The notes beneath the pieces were generated by a model. The model made no database searches. It was given only the letters and a program-made list of their open reading frames with translations, and was not told where the DNA came from. A DNA stretch of 64,000 nucleotides from assembly GCA_003597955.1 (NCBI GenBank), contig QZJU01000006.1:1-64000 (forward strand), in the 5' to 3' direction. Position 1 is the first letter of the stretch. Each line of letters starts with the position of its first letter. The translations under genes and the position numbers were made by a program. This DNA comes from Candidatus Parcubacteria bacterium. GTDB lineage: Bacteria > Patescibacteriota > Patescibacteriia > PEXW01. This document shows positions 1 through 7,594 of this stretch, piece after piece.

Positions 1-24
1 CCTGGCAAGAGAGGTTCCATTCAT

Positions 25-124
25 CCCCGCACTTAAAGCGGCTAAAAGACTACTCCTGACGCCGCTTCCGTGCGGGGTTTCCTGGATTAGAAAAAAGGGC
101 GAGGATTTTTAAATCCGTCGCCCT
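25..124. other. two nested hairpins upstream of the glycan operon
   Basis: No gene is visible in the first 250 bases. A nested stem-loop pairs CCCCGCAC (25-32) with GTGCGGGG (70-77) and, inside it, AAGCGGC (36-42) with GCCGCTT (61-67). A second hairpin pairs AGGGCGA (96-102) with TCGCCCT (118-124) and, inside, GGATTT with AAATCC around a two-base loop. They could terminate an upstream gene outside the window or be a structured leader. No known RNA family is recognised. Confidence 0.45.
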
Positions 125-221
125 GATGACTTTGCGTTTATCGTCGCCCAACAAAACTTGGCCTATTTTTGGGAAAAAAATAAAAACGCATAAATCCGAG
201 GGTTAAAAACCAATTCGTGGG

Positions 222-250
222 CTGACGGTTTTTAGAATCCACGATATACT
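222..250 (+). promoter_or_regulatory. promoter of the glycan operon
   Basis: CTGACG (222-227), a 17-base spacer and TATACT (245-250) form a good sigma-70-type promoter. The predicted start, near 257, lies 23 bases before the ATG chosen for the first glycosyltransferase and downstream of the alternative ATG at 253, which supports the later start. Confidence 0.55.
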
Positions 251-279
251 AGATGTGGATTTGTTTTAATTTTCAGCCT

Positions 280-1338
280 ATGAAAAAACTAAAAATCGCC
301 CAGTTGGTCCCTTTTGAAGAAACCGTCCCGCCGACCAAGTATGGCGGCACAGAATTGGTAGCGGCGAATTTGTGCGATGGCCTGGTTGGCCAAGGCCACG
401 ATGTCACTCTGTATTCGGTTGGCGGTTCGCGCACTAAAGCCAAACTAGTAAAAATTTTTCCCCAGTCGCTTCGTGCCACAACCGGAACCGATTTAAAAGC
501 CCGGGAATCTTTGAAGTTTATGGGCGTGGGTAAGGTATTAGCCTATATTCTGCAAAACCGCTTTGATGTCATTCATAATCACATTGGCTGGCGGCTGCTG
601 CCATTTTTGGAAGTTTTACCGGCGCCGGTCGTGACCACTTTGCACGGCCCCTTGGATATTGCTTACCAACAAATGGTTTATGGCGCTTATAAACGGGCAA
701 ATTTTGTTTCGATTTCTAATAACCAGCGCAAGCCCTTAAAACTTAATTATGCCGCCACGGTTTACAACGGCATTCAAGTGGAAAAATTTACCTATCAAGA
801 AAAAAAAGATGACTACCTGGCTTTCTTGGGCCGGATGAGCCCGGAAAAAGGGCCGGTGCAGGCCATTCAGGTAGCCAAGAAAACCGGGCGAAAATTAATT
901 ATGGCGGCCAAGGTTGACGCTGTCGACATTAAATTCTTCAATACTGAAGTTAGGCCGCACATTGACGGAAAACAAATCGTGTTCTTAGGCGAGGTTGATC
1001 ACGCAGGCAAAAATAAGCTTTTGGCCAGGGCGTCCGGGCTGCTGGCTCTGATCCAGTGGGAAGAGCCTTTTGGACTTTTCATGGCCGAAGCCAATGCTTG
1101 CGGCACGCCCGTTATCGCCATGGCCCGCGGCGCGGCGCCTGAAGTGATCGCTCATAAAAAAACTGGGTACTTGGTGCATACAATCGAGGAAGCGGTAAAA
1201 ATGGTTGGGCGCTTGGATAAAATTAAGCCGAAAGATTGCCGCCAGCGCGCCGTCGCGCGCTTTTCCGTTGCGGCCATGGTTGGCGGATATGTTCGTGTTT
1301 ACCGAAAGTTAATTCAAAATTGGCGTAAACGAAAATGA
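280..1338 (+). CDS. GT4 family glycosyltransferase (first of operon)
   Basis: A GT-B fold retaining glycosyltransferase of about 352 residues, expected to move a sugar from a nucleotide donor to a lipid or glycan acceptor at the cytoplasmic face. The N-terminal domain opens with MKKLKIAQLVPFEE and YGGTE, as in GT4 enzymes. The C-terminal domain has GRMSPEKGP and the donor-binding EPFGLFMAEANACGTP segment with the spaced glutamates. An ATG at 253 is in frame, but the ATG at 280 matches the start of the paralog at 2316 and lies downstream of the predicted transcript start. Several segments are almost identical in DNA to that paralog (for example 826-869 and 2868-2911). The donor and acceptor cannot be read from sequence. 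Confidence 0.9.
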   Translation: MKKLKIAQLVPFEETVPPTKYGGTELVAANLCDGLVGQGHDVTLYSVGGSRTKAKLVKIFPQSLRATTGTDLKARESLKFMGVGKVLAYILQNRFDVIHNHIGWRLLPFLEVLPAPVVTTLHGPLDIAYQQMVYGAYKRANFVSISNNQRKPLKLNYAATVYNGIQVEKFTYQEKKDDYLAFLGRMSPEKGPVQAIQVAKKTGRKLIMAAKVDAVDIKFFNTEVRPHIDGKQIVFLGEVDHAGKNKLLARASGLLALIQWEEPFGLFMAEANACGTPVIAMARGAAPEVIAHKKTGYLVHTIEEAVKMVGRLDKIKPKDCRQRAVARFSVAAMVGGYVRVYRKLIQNWRKRK

Positions 1339-2312
1339 ACCGACCCGCCCTGCTTCGCCACATTCAAACCATTTTGCAAGCCCGGGGTCTAAAACCCAAT
1401 GCCAGCCTTAATGAGGTTTTGGGGCACCACATGCGATTTTTTCGAACGGCTTGCCAAAACGCCAAAGGTGAAAAATTCACTTTTAAAATTTATTTGCTAA
1501 AAAGAGCGCGAACCCGAAAAGATTTTCAAAACGAGATTGCCTTTTATCACTATGCCAGCCAGGCGCGCTTGCGCCAGTTCCCCCGCTTTGTCGCCGGCAA
1601 CCGCAACTCCCAGCACCCGTGGATTCTCTACCACTTCATTCCGGGCGTTTCCTTCACGGCGTACCTGAAAAAAAATAAACGCCCCAAGCCGAAGTTAATC
1701 AAGCAGCTGGCGCAAACCATGCTGGCTTATGGATCGCTAAAATTACCCGCTCGCACCAAAAGGCAGCTGCGTTGGAATAACAGCGCTTTGGATTTTGCGG
1801 CTCGGTTCCGAAGTCTGATCAGCGGCTCACGCAAGCCGGTTCTGCTAAAATACCTGCGTCAAAATGAATTAGAGGCCCTGGCGAGAATTATTGCGTTCCA
1901 TAAAGACGCGGATCGCCGGGACTTGCCGGTCGGCTTGAGTCATGGTGATTTAAGCACCAACAACCTCTTGGTTCAGCCAAGGGGTTTTGCGGTTTTGGAT
2001 TGGGAGCATGTGCAAAGCGCTTCGCCCGCCTATGATGTGGCCGAGCTCTGGGTGAAAGAATTCTCCAAATCACCTTGGCGAAATCAATTGGTCGCCTCGC
2101 TGGCCAAAACCCAAACCGATTCCCAAAAATTTCGTTGGCTTTTTTGCGTAGAGGTTGCGCTGTTTTGCTTAAGGGATCTGCTCTTGCACGATCGCATCTG
2201 GCACGAACTGCATTCGCTTCAGCGGAAACGCATTATAAAAAAATTGCTCAACTATTACTCGCGGACTTACCGCGCTGCCTTGCGAGGCTTTGTGGCCTTA
2301 AACAAAAGTTAA
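1335..2312 (+). CDS. APH/choline-kinase-like phosphotransferase
   Basis: About 325 residues with the kinase catalytic loop SHGDLSTNNLL near residue 204 (Brenner motif HGDxxxxN) and the metal-binding VLDWEH that follows. This is the aminoglycoside phosphotransferase/choline kinase fold. In this setting, between glycosyltransferases with a 4-base overlap upstream and 3 bases to the next gene, a sugar or lipid head-group kinase that makes a precursor for the glycan is more likely than antibiotic resistance. That role is inference; the fold assignment is firm. Confidence 0.8.
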   Translation: MNRPALLRHIQTILQARGLKPNASLNEVLGHHMRFFRTACQNAKGEKFTFKIYLLKRARTRKDFQNEIAFYHYASQARLRQFPRFVAGNRNSQHPWILYHFIPGVSFTAYLKKNKRPKPKLIKQLAQTMLAYGSLKLPARTKRQLRWNNSALDFAARFRSLISGSRKPVLLKYLRQNELEALARIIAFHKDADRRDLPVGLSHGDLSTNNLLVQPRGFAVLDWEHVQSASPAYDVAELWVKEFSKSPWRNQLVASLAKTQTDSQKFRWLFCVEVALFCLRDLLLHDRIWHELHSLQRKRIIKKLLNYYSRTYRAALRGFVALNKS

Positions 2313-2315
2313 AAT

Positions 2316-3371
2316 ATGAAAAAATTAAAGATCGCTCAGGTCGCACCCCTGGCCGAGCGCGTGCCGCCGAAAAAATACGGCGGTACGGAAATCGTCATTT
2401 ACAACCTGGTGGAGAGCTTGATTACGCGAGGCCACCAAGTGACACTTTTTGCCAGATCAGATTCGAAGACCTCGGCCAAATTATCCCCCCTTTACCGTCC
2501 CGATCCTCGCGCGAAAAAACGTCAAAGCGCGCGGGGCTATTTGGTTCCCAATTTCTGGCAGACCCTAGAGCTTGGCCGAGTCTTTGAAAATGCAAACGAT
2601 TTTGACATTATACATTTGCACATCGGTACGACTTTTTTCCCTTACGCCCGATTAGTTAAGACCCCGTGCGTATTAACTTTGCACGGGCGTTTGAATACGG
2701 CTGAAGCAAAATTCGTTCACTCGGCTTATCCGGAAATCCCTTTGGTTTCTATCTCCAACAACCAACGAAGGCCGCTGCCAAAATTAAATTATGCCGCCAC
2801 GGTTTACAACGGCATTGATTTGCAAAAATTTAAGTTGGGTGCCGGCCGCGGCGGCTACCTAGCATTTTTGGGCCGGATGAGCCCGGAAAAAGGGCCGGTG
2901 CAGGCCATTCAAGCGGCGAAAAAATCCGGCCGCAAATTGGTAATGGCGGCCAAGCTTGACTTGGTTGACCGAGCTTATTACCAAAAAAAGGTCGAGCCAC
3001 TTATCGACGGCAGGCAAATTGTCTTTTTGGGTGAAATAAATCAAAAACAAAAAATTGAGATGTTAAAAAACGCATCCGGGCTATTGGCCCTGATCCAGTG
3101 GGAAGAGCCTTTTGGTTTGTTTATGACTGAAGCCATGGCTTGCGGCACGCCCGTGATTGCCACGGCCCGGGGTTCGGTGCCAGAAATCGTAAAAAACGGC
3201 GAGACTGGGTTTGTGGTAAAAAACCTTTCGCAAGCCCTGAGGGCGATTAATAATTTGAGCAAAATTTCGCGCCTCGCTTGCCGCCAAAGAGTCGAGAATT
3301 ACTTTTCCGCTCAGACTATGGTGGACAATTATGAAGCCGTGTACTATAAGCTTATCTGCTCAAAAAAATGA
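2316..3371 (+). CDS. GT4 family glycosyltransferase (second of operon)
   Basis: About 351 residues and a close paralog of the gene at 280: the same N-terminal pattern with KKYGGTE, the same GRMSPEKGPVQAIQ segment and the same EPFGLFMTEAMACGTP donor site. It probably acts on the same glycan with a different acceptor or linkage. It begins 3 bases after the phosphotransferase and overlaps the next gene by 4 bases, so it is translationally coupled. The near-identical DNA blocks shared with the first copy suggest recent duplication or gene conversion. Confidence 0.9.
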   Translation: MKKLKIAQVAPLAERVPPKKYGGTEIVIYNLVESLITRGHQVTLFARSDSKTSAKLSPLYRPDPRAKKRQSARGYLVPNFWQTLELGRVFENANDFDIIHLHIGTTFFPYARLVKTPCVLTLHGRLNTAEAKFVHSAYPEIPLVSISNNQRRPLPKLNYAATVYNGIDLQKFKLGAGRGGYLAFLGRMSPEKGPVQAIQAAKKSGRKLVMAAKLDLVDRAYYQKKVEPLIDGRQIVFLGEINQKQKIEMLKNASGLLALIQWEEPFGLFMTEAMACGTPVIATARGSVPEIVKNGETGFVVKNLSQALRAINNLSKISRLACRQRVENYFSAQTMVDNYEAVYYKLICSKK

Positions 3372-4399
3372 AACCGAAAATCGCCATCTTGGCATCCAAT
3401 CTCTTCCCGGTTCCTCCCGCGGCCACGGCCGCGGCCGAACTGATTGTCTCGCAAATCACCGAGGGTTTGGTAGATTTGGGCTTCCCGGTTACGCTCTACG
3501 CCGCCGGCGATGCGAAAACCCAAGCCCGGCTGGTTTCCGTCACGCCACGAGCTTCGGCTTTGGAACCCAAAATCGGCATGGCGAATCACAAGGCTTATGA
3601 ACTTTTGCTGGCGGCAAAAGCTTATGCCGACGCAAACGCTTGGGGCGCCAAAATCCTGCTTTCGCATATGTCCATGATCAGCGCGAATTTTGCCCGTTTT
3701 GGTAAATTCCCTACTCTGGCCCTGCTTCACAGTCCCCCAACTTATACTGATGCGCGGGTAATGCTGGCGAACAAAAATTTTCAAAAATACATTTCCATTT
3801 CCAATGCTCAAAGAAAACTTGTGCCCGGCGTAAACTATGTCGCCACAATTTACCACGGGGTGGATACGCAAAAACTTAAATTCCATCCGCAGCCCGGATC
3901 GTACCTGGCTTTCCTGGGCAGGATTCGAGATTACAAAGGCGTCTTGGAAGCAATCCAAGTGGCGCAAGCCGTAAAAATGCCTTTAAAAATTGCCGGGCCG
4001 ATTGGCGATCCGGTTTATTTTGCCAAAAAAGTAAAGCCCCGCCTGGGCGGGCTGGTAAAATATGTAGGCGAAATAAAACACTCACAGAAAAATGAATTTC
4101 TTGGCCATGCTCTGGCCACGCTTTTTCCCATTGGCTGGGCCGAGCCTTTTGGCTTGGTCTTGCCCGAATCCTTGGCCTGCGGCACGCCTGTTATCGCTTT
4201 TCCGCGCGGTTCGGTTAAAGAAATTCTACGAAATGGCAAGACCGGGTTTTTGGTTTATGGTGTCAAAGCAATGGCCAAAAAGGTTAAAAAAATTCGCCAC
4301 ATCAACCGCCAAATCTGCCGGCAAGAAGCTGAAAAAAGATTTTCCCTAAATCGGATGGTTAATGATTACGCAAAAATCCTAACAAAGTTTGCCAAATAA
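3368..4399 (+). CDS. GT4 family glycosyltransferase (third of operon)
   Basis: About 343 residues of the same fold but more diverged. The N-terminus (MKPKIAILASNLFPVPP) lacks the YGGTE motif of its neighbours, the middle has FLGRIRDYKGVLEAIQ, and the C-terminal donor site is EPFGLVLPESLACGTP. It overlaps the previous gene by 4 bases and lies 3 bases before the GalT-like gene, so it belongs to the same operon. The divergence suggests a different sugar or position in the glycan. Confidence 0.88.
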   Translation: MKPKIAILASNLFPVPPAATAAAELIVSQITEGLVDLGFPVTLYAAGDAKTQARLVSVTPRASALEPKIGMANHKAYELLLAAKAYADANAWGAKILLSHMSMISANFARFGKFPTLALLHSPPTYTDARVMLANKNFQKYISISNAQRKLVPGVNYVATIYHGVDTQKLKFHPQPGSYLAFLGRIRDYKGVLEAIQVAQAVKMPLKIAGPIGDPVYFAKKVKPRLGGLVKYVGEIKHSQKNEFLGHALATLFPIGWAEPFGLVLPESLACGTPVIAFPRGSVKEILRNGKTGFLVYGVKAMAKKVKKIRHINRQICRQEAEKRFSLNRMVNDYAKILTKFAK

Positions 4400-4402
4400 C
4401 CT

Positions 4403-5320
4403 ATGCGTCAAGCCGAACTAAGAATTGATTCCGTCCACGACCGTGCCGTCATCATTTCGCCCCGACGCAGCAATCGGCCGCATGATGTGGCCGAAACCAC
4501 CACAGCCATTCACCCTCCGGAGTGCCCTTTTTGCCCGCAAGCTTTAAAAAAACTGCCCGCAATTTACCATCTGGGTCGGGGCGAACGCGCCATCCAGGTT
4601 ATTAAAAATTCTTTTCCGGCCGTCAGCTTAAACAACCCGCGGGCGTACGGCTACCAAGAGGTAATAATCGAAACGCCCAAGCACGATTTGGAGCTGGGTG
4701 AATTGCCGGTTGCCCAGCTTGACCGACTCCTCAAGGTTTACCAGCACCGGACTCTGGCTATTGGCCGTTTGAAAAAAATCGAGTATATTTTGATTTTTAA
4801 AAATCACGGCGGCAAGGCCGGCGCTTCTTTGATTCATGCGCATTCGCAAATTTTCGCCACAGGCTTTGTGCCGCCCCACATAATTTTAAAACTGAAAAAT
4901 GTCCGCGCTTATAAAATTGAGCACGGCGCCTGTTACTATTGCGATACCTTAAAAAAAGAGGGGCGGAGTCCGCGCAAAATTTTAACCAACCGATATGTCA
5001 CGGCTTTTGCGCCTTATGCTTCAAGTTACCCTTATGAGGCATGGCTGATGCCCAACCGGCACCTGGACAATCTGACTCGTTTAAACCCAACCGAACGCCA
5101 GGCTTTTGCCCAGGCTTTGCATAAAATTTTAAAAAAACTGAACAGCATTCGAGTCTCTTATAATTTTTACCTGCACCAAACCCTGACTGACAAGGACGAA
5201 CATTTCTATTTACGGATATCGCCCCGCGAGCAGACCTGGGGCGGAGTGGAGGTCGGTTCGCGCCTGATCATAAATTCCGTGGCGCCCGAAGACGCGGCCA
5301 GGTTTTACCGAAGCAAATAG
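4403..5320 (+). CDS. galT: galactose-1-phosphate uridylyltransferase-like protein
   Basis: About 305 residues of the HIT-superfamily GalT fold, which exchanges hexose-1-phosphate with a nucleotide sugar through a covalent histidine intermediate. A zinc-type Cys pair (C41, C44 in CPFC) is present. The active-site HxHxQ is HAHSQ (H145, H147), where textbook GalT has HPHxQ. A second CxxC (CYYC) follows near 176. Most family members are somewhat longer. It closes the glycosyltransferase operon, so it may supply or recycle the nucleotide sugar. A related adenylyltransferase/phosphorylase activity is possible, so the symbol marks the family rather than a proven substrate. Confidence 0.75.
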   Translation: MRQAELRIDSVHDRAVIISPRRSNRPHDVAETTTAIHPPECPFCPQALKKLPAIYHLGRGERAIQVIKNSFPAVSLNNPRAYGYQEVIIETPKHDLELGELPVAQLDRLLKVYQHRTLAIGRLKKIEYILIFKNHGGKAGASLIHAHSQIFATGFVPPHIILKLKNVRAYKIEHGACYYCDTLKKEGRSPRKILTNRYVTAFAPYASSYPYEAWLMPNRHLDNLTRLNPTERQAFAQALHKILKKLNSIRVSYNFYLHQTLTDKDEHFYLRISPREQTWGGVEVGSRLIINSVAPEDAARFYRSK

Positions 5321-5337
5321 CTTGATAACCTTGCTGC

Positions 5338-5378
5338 TTGAGGCGTAAGGCTTGAGTCACGCTTATTTTTTTGCGAAA
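5338..5378 (+). terminator. probable terminator of the glycan operon
   Basis: A short stem (GGCGT/ACGC around 5341-5362) is followed by a run of seven T. It is modest in strength but correctly placed 20 bases after the galT-like stop. Confidence 0.4.
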
Positions 5379-5382
5379 AAAA

Positions 5383-5408
5383 TGCCCCGCAATTTTTCTT
5401 GTGGGGCA
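5383..5408 (-). terminator. terminator of the small basic protein gene
   Basis: On the minus strand TGCCCC pairs with GGGGCA around an AT-rich loop, followed by a run of T. It lies 54 bases beyond the stop of the minus-strand gene at 5462. Confidence 0.6.
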
Positions 5409-5461
5409 AAGTGGTTTAGGCAACTAATCCGACTCTGGTGGTGACTTAAGAAATCCAAGCC

Positions 5462-5563
5462 TCATTTTTTTCGAATTTCCCGTGCTACTGCTTTTGGGAG
5501 TCGAACTTTCTTGCGGGTCTTTTTTGGACCAAGTTTCTTTTTGATTTTTTTGGAACGAGACAT
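5462..5563 (-). CDS. small very basic protein, 33 residues
   Basis: The open frame extends further upstream, but the start at 5563 is preceded by a strong AAAGGAGG eight bases away. From there the protein is 33 residues, about half Lys or Arg, ending in AVAREIRKK, with no membrane segment. Such peptides may bind nucleic acid or ribosomes, but no family is recognised. It is monocistronic with its own terminator. A second tiny Lys-rich gene with a strong Shine-Dalgarno lies at 44035-44094. Confidence 0.6.
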   Translation of the reverse strand: MSRSKKIKKKLGPKKTRKKVRLPKAVAREIRKK

Positions 5564-5646
5564 CTTCCCAAACCTCCTTTTTGTGATTTGCCGATAAACA
5601 GATAATTTTCTAAGCGCTGTCTGAATAATCGGCATTGAACCAAAAT

Positions 5647-5675
5647 TTGAGAAAAAGGTCAAGGACTTATATAGT
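5647..5675 (+). promoter_or_regulatory. promoter, near-leaderless start
   Basis: TTGAGA (5647-5652), 17 bases, TATAGT (5670-5675). The predicted start near 5682 leaves only about five untranslated bases before the ATG at 5687, and there is no Shine-Dalgarno. Confidence 0.6.
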
Positions 5676-5686
5676 TAATAGCAGTT

Positions 5687-7537
5687 ATGCCTCAACTCGA
5701 CAACAATTTATGGATTGCCGGCGGTTACTATGTTGACTTTGACCAGCTAAACCAATTCCGGATTATCGGGCCGAATAACCATTTGTACTGCGGCTTGATC
5801 GATGTGCCGCGTCACCGCATCGCGATTGACAAGGTGGAAGTGGCGCCGGATCAAAAATGCGTAGTTGTGGGCAAGTTTTTAAGCAAAAATTTGAACCTCT
5901 ACCATCCGATGCTTGGCGATATGCGGACTATGCGCGGTTTAGTGGTCGACGCCAAAACTAGCGCCATGCGTTCTTTTTTGGAATTGCGCAAAATCGAACA
6001 CAGCGAATCCGTGCCCATGTGGATTCACAAAAGCGTAGGCAGCGAAGGCAAGGCTTTGGTTTTCCGGCGGTCTTACGGCGAAAAATGGTATGGCGTAAAT
6101 TTCACCTTTCCAAAAAACATTTCGATTCACAACCTCACGCGACCGTTCGGCGGGTTCCGCCTAGAAACCAAAAGCAAAAACCACATACCCTTTACCATTA
6201 CCGCAGACACCAATGACTTGCCCGAGCTTGCTTATCGCTGTTCGGTGTTGCCGAGCGAAGCAATTGACTGGAAGGTCTTCGGTAAAGAAGCCAAGATGAT
6301 AAAAAGGCTCTGGGAGCGCTCAAAAATTGAAATCGACCACCTGATTACCTGGGGCAAATCTTCGGGCGATCGGTTTGGCACGGTTTTTCCGCGCGACTGG
6401 ATGGAGTCCGTGCTTTTGGGCGCGGGCGATATTCCCTCAGAAACCATCGATGCGATGGTCTGCCGCTGTTTGACCAATATCGACAGTCAAGGCCGGCTTT
6501 GGCACGAAGACGCGGTCGGCGAATACCGCTACAAACACCATTTAGCCGGACGGGATATCTTTGATCGAAAAATGATTGACATTGAGCCTTTGACAATTCT
6601 GGCCTTGCGTTTTGTTTCGCCCTACTTTTGGACGAACAAGGAGGCTATAAAAAAACTTCGATTGGTGGCAAATTACCTGGCTACCCGAGCCCGAAAAAAA
6701 TATTTCATCGCTTTTAAGAAAAAGCCCAAAAACCGACAAACCCAGGAAGAACCGTATTATTTGGTGGGTAATTGGCGCGACAGCACTTGGGCTTTCAAAA
6801 AAATCCATCCCCACATCGCCCCGTTTGATGTTAATGCGGTTTTGTATCCTTTGGCTTTACGCCAAATTTTAGCATTAAATCAAAAATTGGGGCTGCACAT
6901 TCCTGACTTGAAAAAACTTTGCGCGCGCTGGGAGAAAAAAATCAGCGCTTTTGCCTTTCAAAATCCCGACCGTTTGCCGGCTTACGCTTTGGCCGCATAT
7001 GGTTTCCCCAGCAATGTTCCCGCTTCAGCGAAAAAAATGCGCTACCAACTTTTAAAAGTCAACCATTTGGACGAATGCTACCGTTACGCTTTGGGCGAGG
7101 GCGTGGAGGCGGACTTGGCGAGTTTTTGCAAAAGGCTGGGTTCCAAAGAATACTTTTTCACGCCCTCGGGCCCCACGCTAATCGCGGCCAATAACGGTTT
7201 AGGCTACACCACCCAGGAATACCATGGCTTGGTGATTTGGACCAAACAGGTGGCTTTTACCGTGCTGGGTTTGGTCAAACATTACGAGCGCCGACAGACG
7301 ACCTGGCGGCCCGCAACTTTGAAATTGTTAAAAGCCACGGCCTTGACTATGTGCCGAACTATGCTGAAGGTCTTTGCTAAACTTGGCGCCATACCCGAGC
7401 TCCATTATGACGATCATGGTTCCCCACGACTTTTCACTGACCAGCAGGCTGTGGGCGAAAGAATGAGTCGGGTGCAATTATGGTCGGCTGTTGGCGCTCG
7501 CCGAATTTTTCGGGAATATTACAAATTACTGAAATAA
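5687..7537 (+). CDS. glycogen-debranching-type glycoside hydrolase
   Basis: About 616 residues. The N-terminal 200 form a beta-rich domain and the rest an (alpha/alpha)6 barrel like that of bacterial amylo-alpha-1,6-glucosidases and GH15-like enzymes. Marks are the WGKSSGDRFGTVFPRDWME segment, the acidic GRLWHEDAVGEYRY stretch, a second acidic loop YLVGNWRDSTW and the C-terminal QLWSAVGARRIF. It would act on an alpha-glucan or a trehalose-like sugar in the cytoplasm, since no signal peptide is seen. It follows the glycosyltransferase operon under its own promoter, which suggests synthesis and trimming of one storage or surface glucan. Substrate is not determinable. Confidence 0.75.
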   Translation: MPQLDNNLWIAGGYYVDFDQLNQFRIIGPNNHLYCGLIDVPRHRIAIDKVEVAPDQKCVVVGKFLSKNLNLYHPMLGDMRTMRGLVVDAKTSAMRSFLELRKIEHSESVPMWIHKSVGSEGKALVFRRSYGEKWYGVNFTFPKNISIHNLTRPFGGFRLETKSKNHIPFTITADTNDLPELAYRCSVLPSEAIDWKVFGKEAKMIKRLWERSKIEIDHLITWGKSSGDRFGTVFPRDWMESVLLGAGDIPSETIDAMVCRCLTNIDSQGRLWHEDAVGEYRYKHHLAGRDIFDRKMIDIEPLTILALRFVSPYFWTNKEAIKKLRLVANYLATRARKKYFIAFKKKPKNRQTQEEPYYLVGNWRDSTWAFKKIHPHIAPFDVNAVLYPLALRQILALNQKLGLHIPDLKKLCARWEKKISAFAFQNPDRLPAYALAAYGFPSNVPASAKKMRYQLLKVNHLDECYRYALGEGVEADLASFCKRLGSKEYFFTPSGPTLIAANNGLGYTTQEYHGLVIWTKQVAFTVLGLVKHYERRQTTWRPATLKLLKATALTMCRTMLKVFAKLGAIPELHYDDHGSPRLFTDQQAVGERMSRVQLWSAVGARRIFREYYKLLK

Positions 7538-7594
7538 CGCTTTGGGGGTTGCAAATTTCGAATTTTTTTTGTAAAATTGGGGTTCAAAAAACCT

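Noticed and set aside
1335-2312. Aminoglycoside resistance gene
   Set aside because: The kinase fold alone is not diagnostic; the gene is embedded in a glycosyltransferase operon with translational coupling.
2075-2587. Long open frame inside the phosphotransferase and second glycosyltransferase
   Set aside because: It overlaps two clear genes in another frame and has no recognisable domain.
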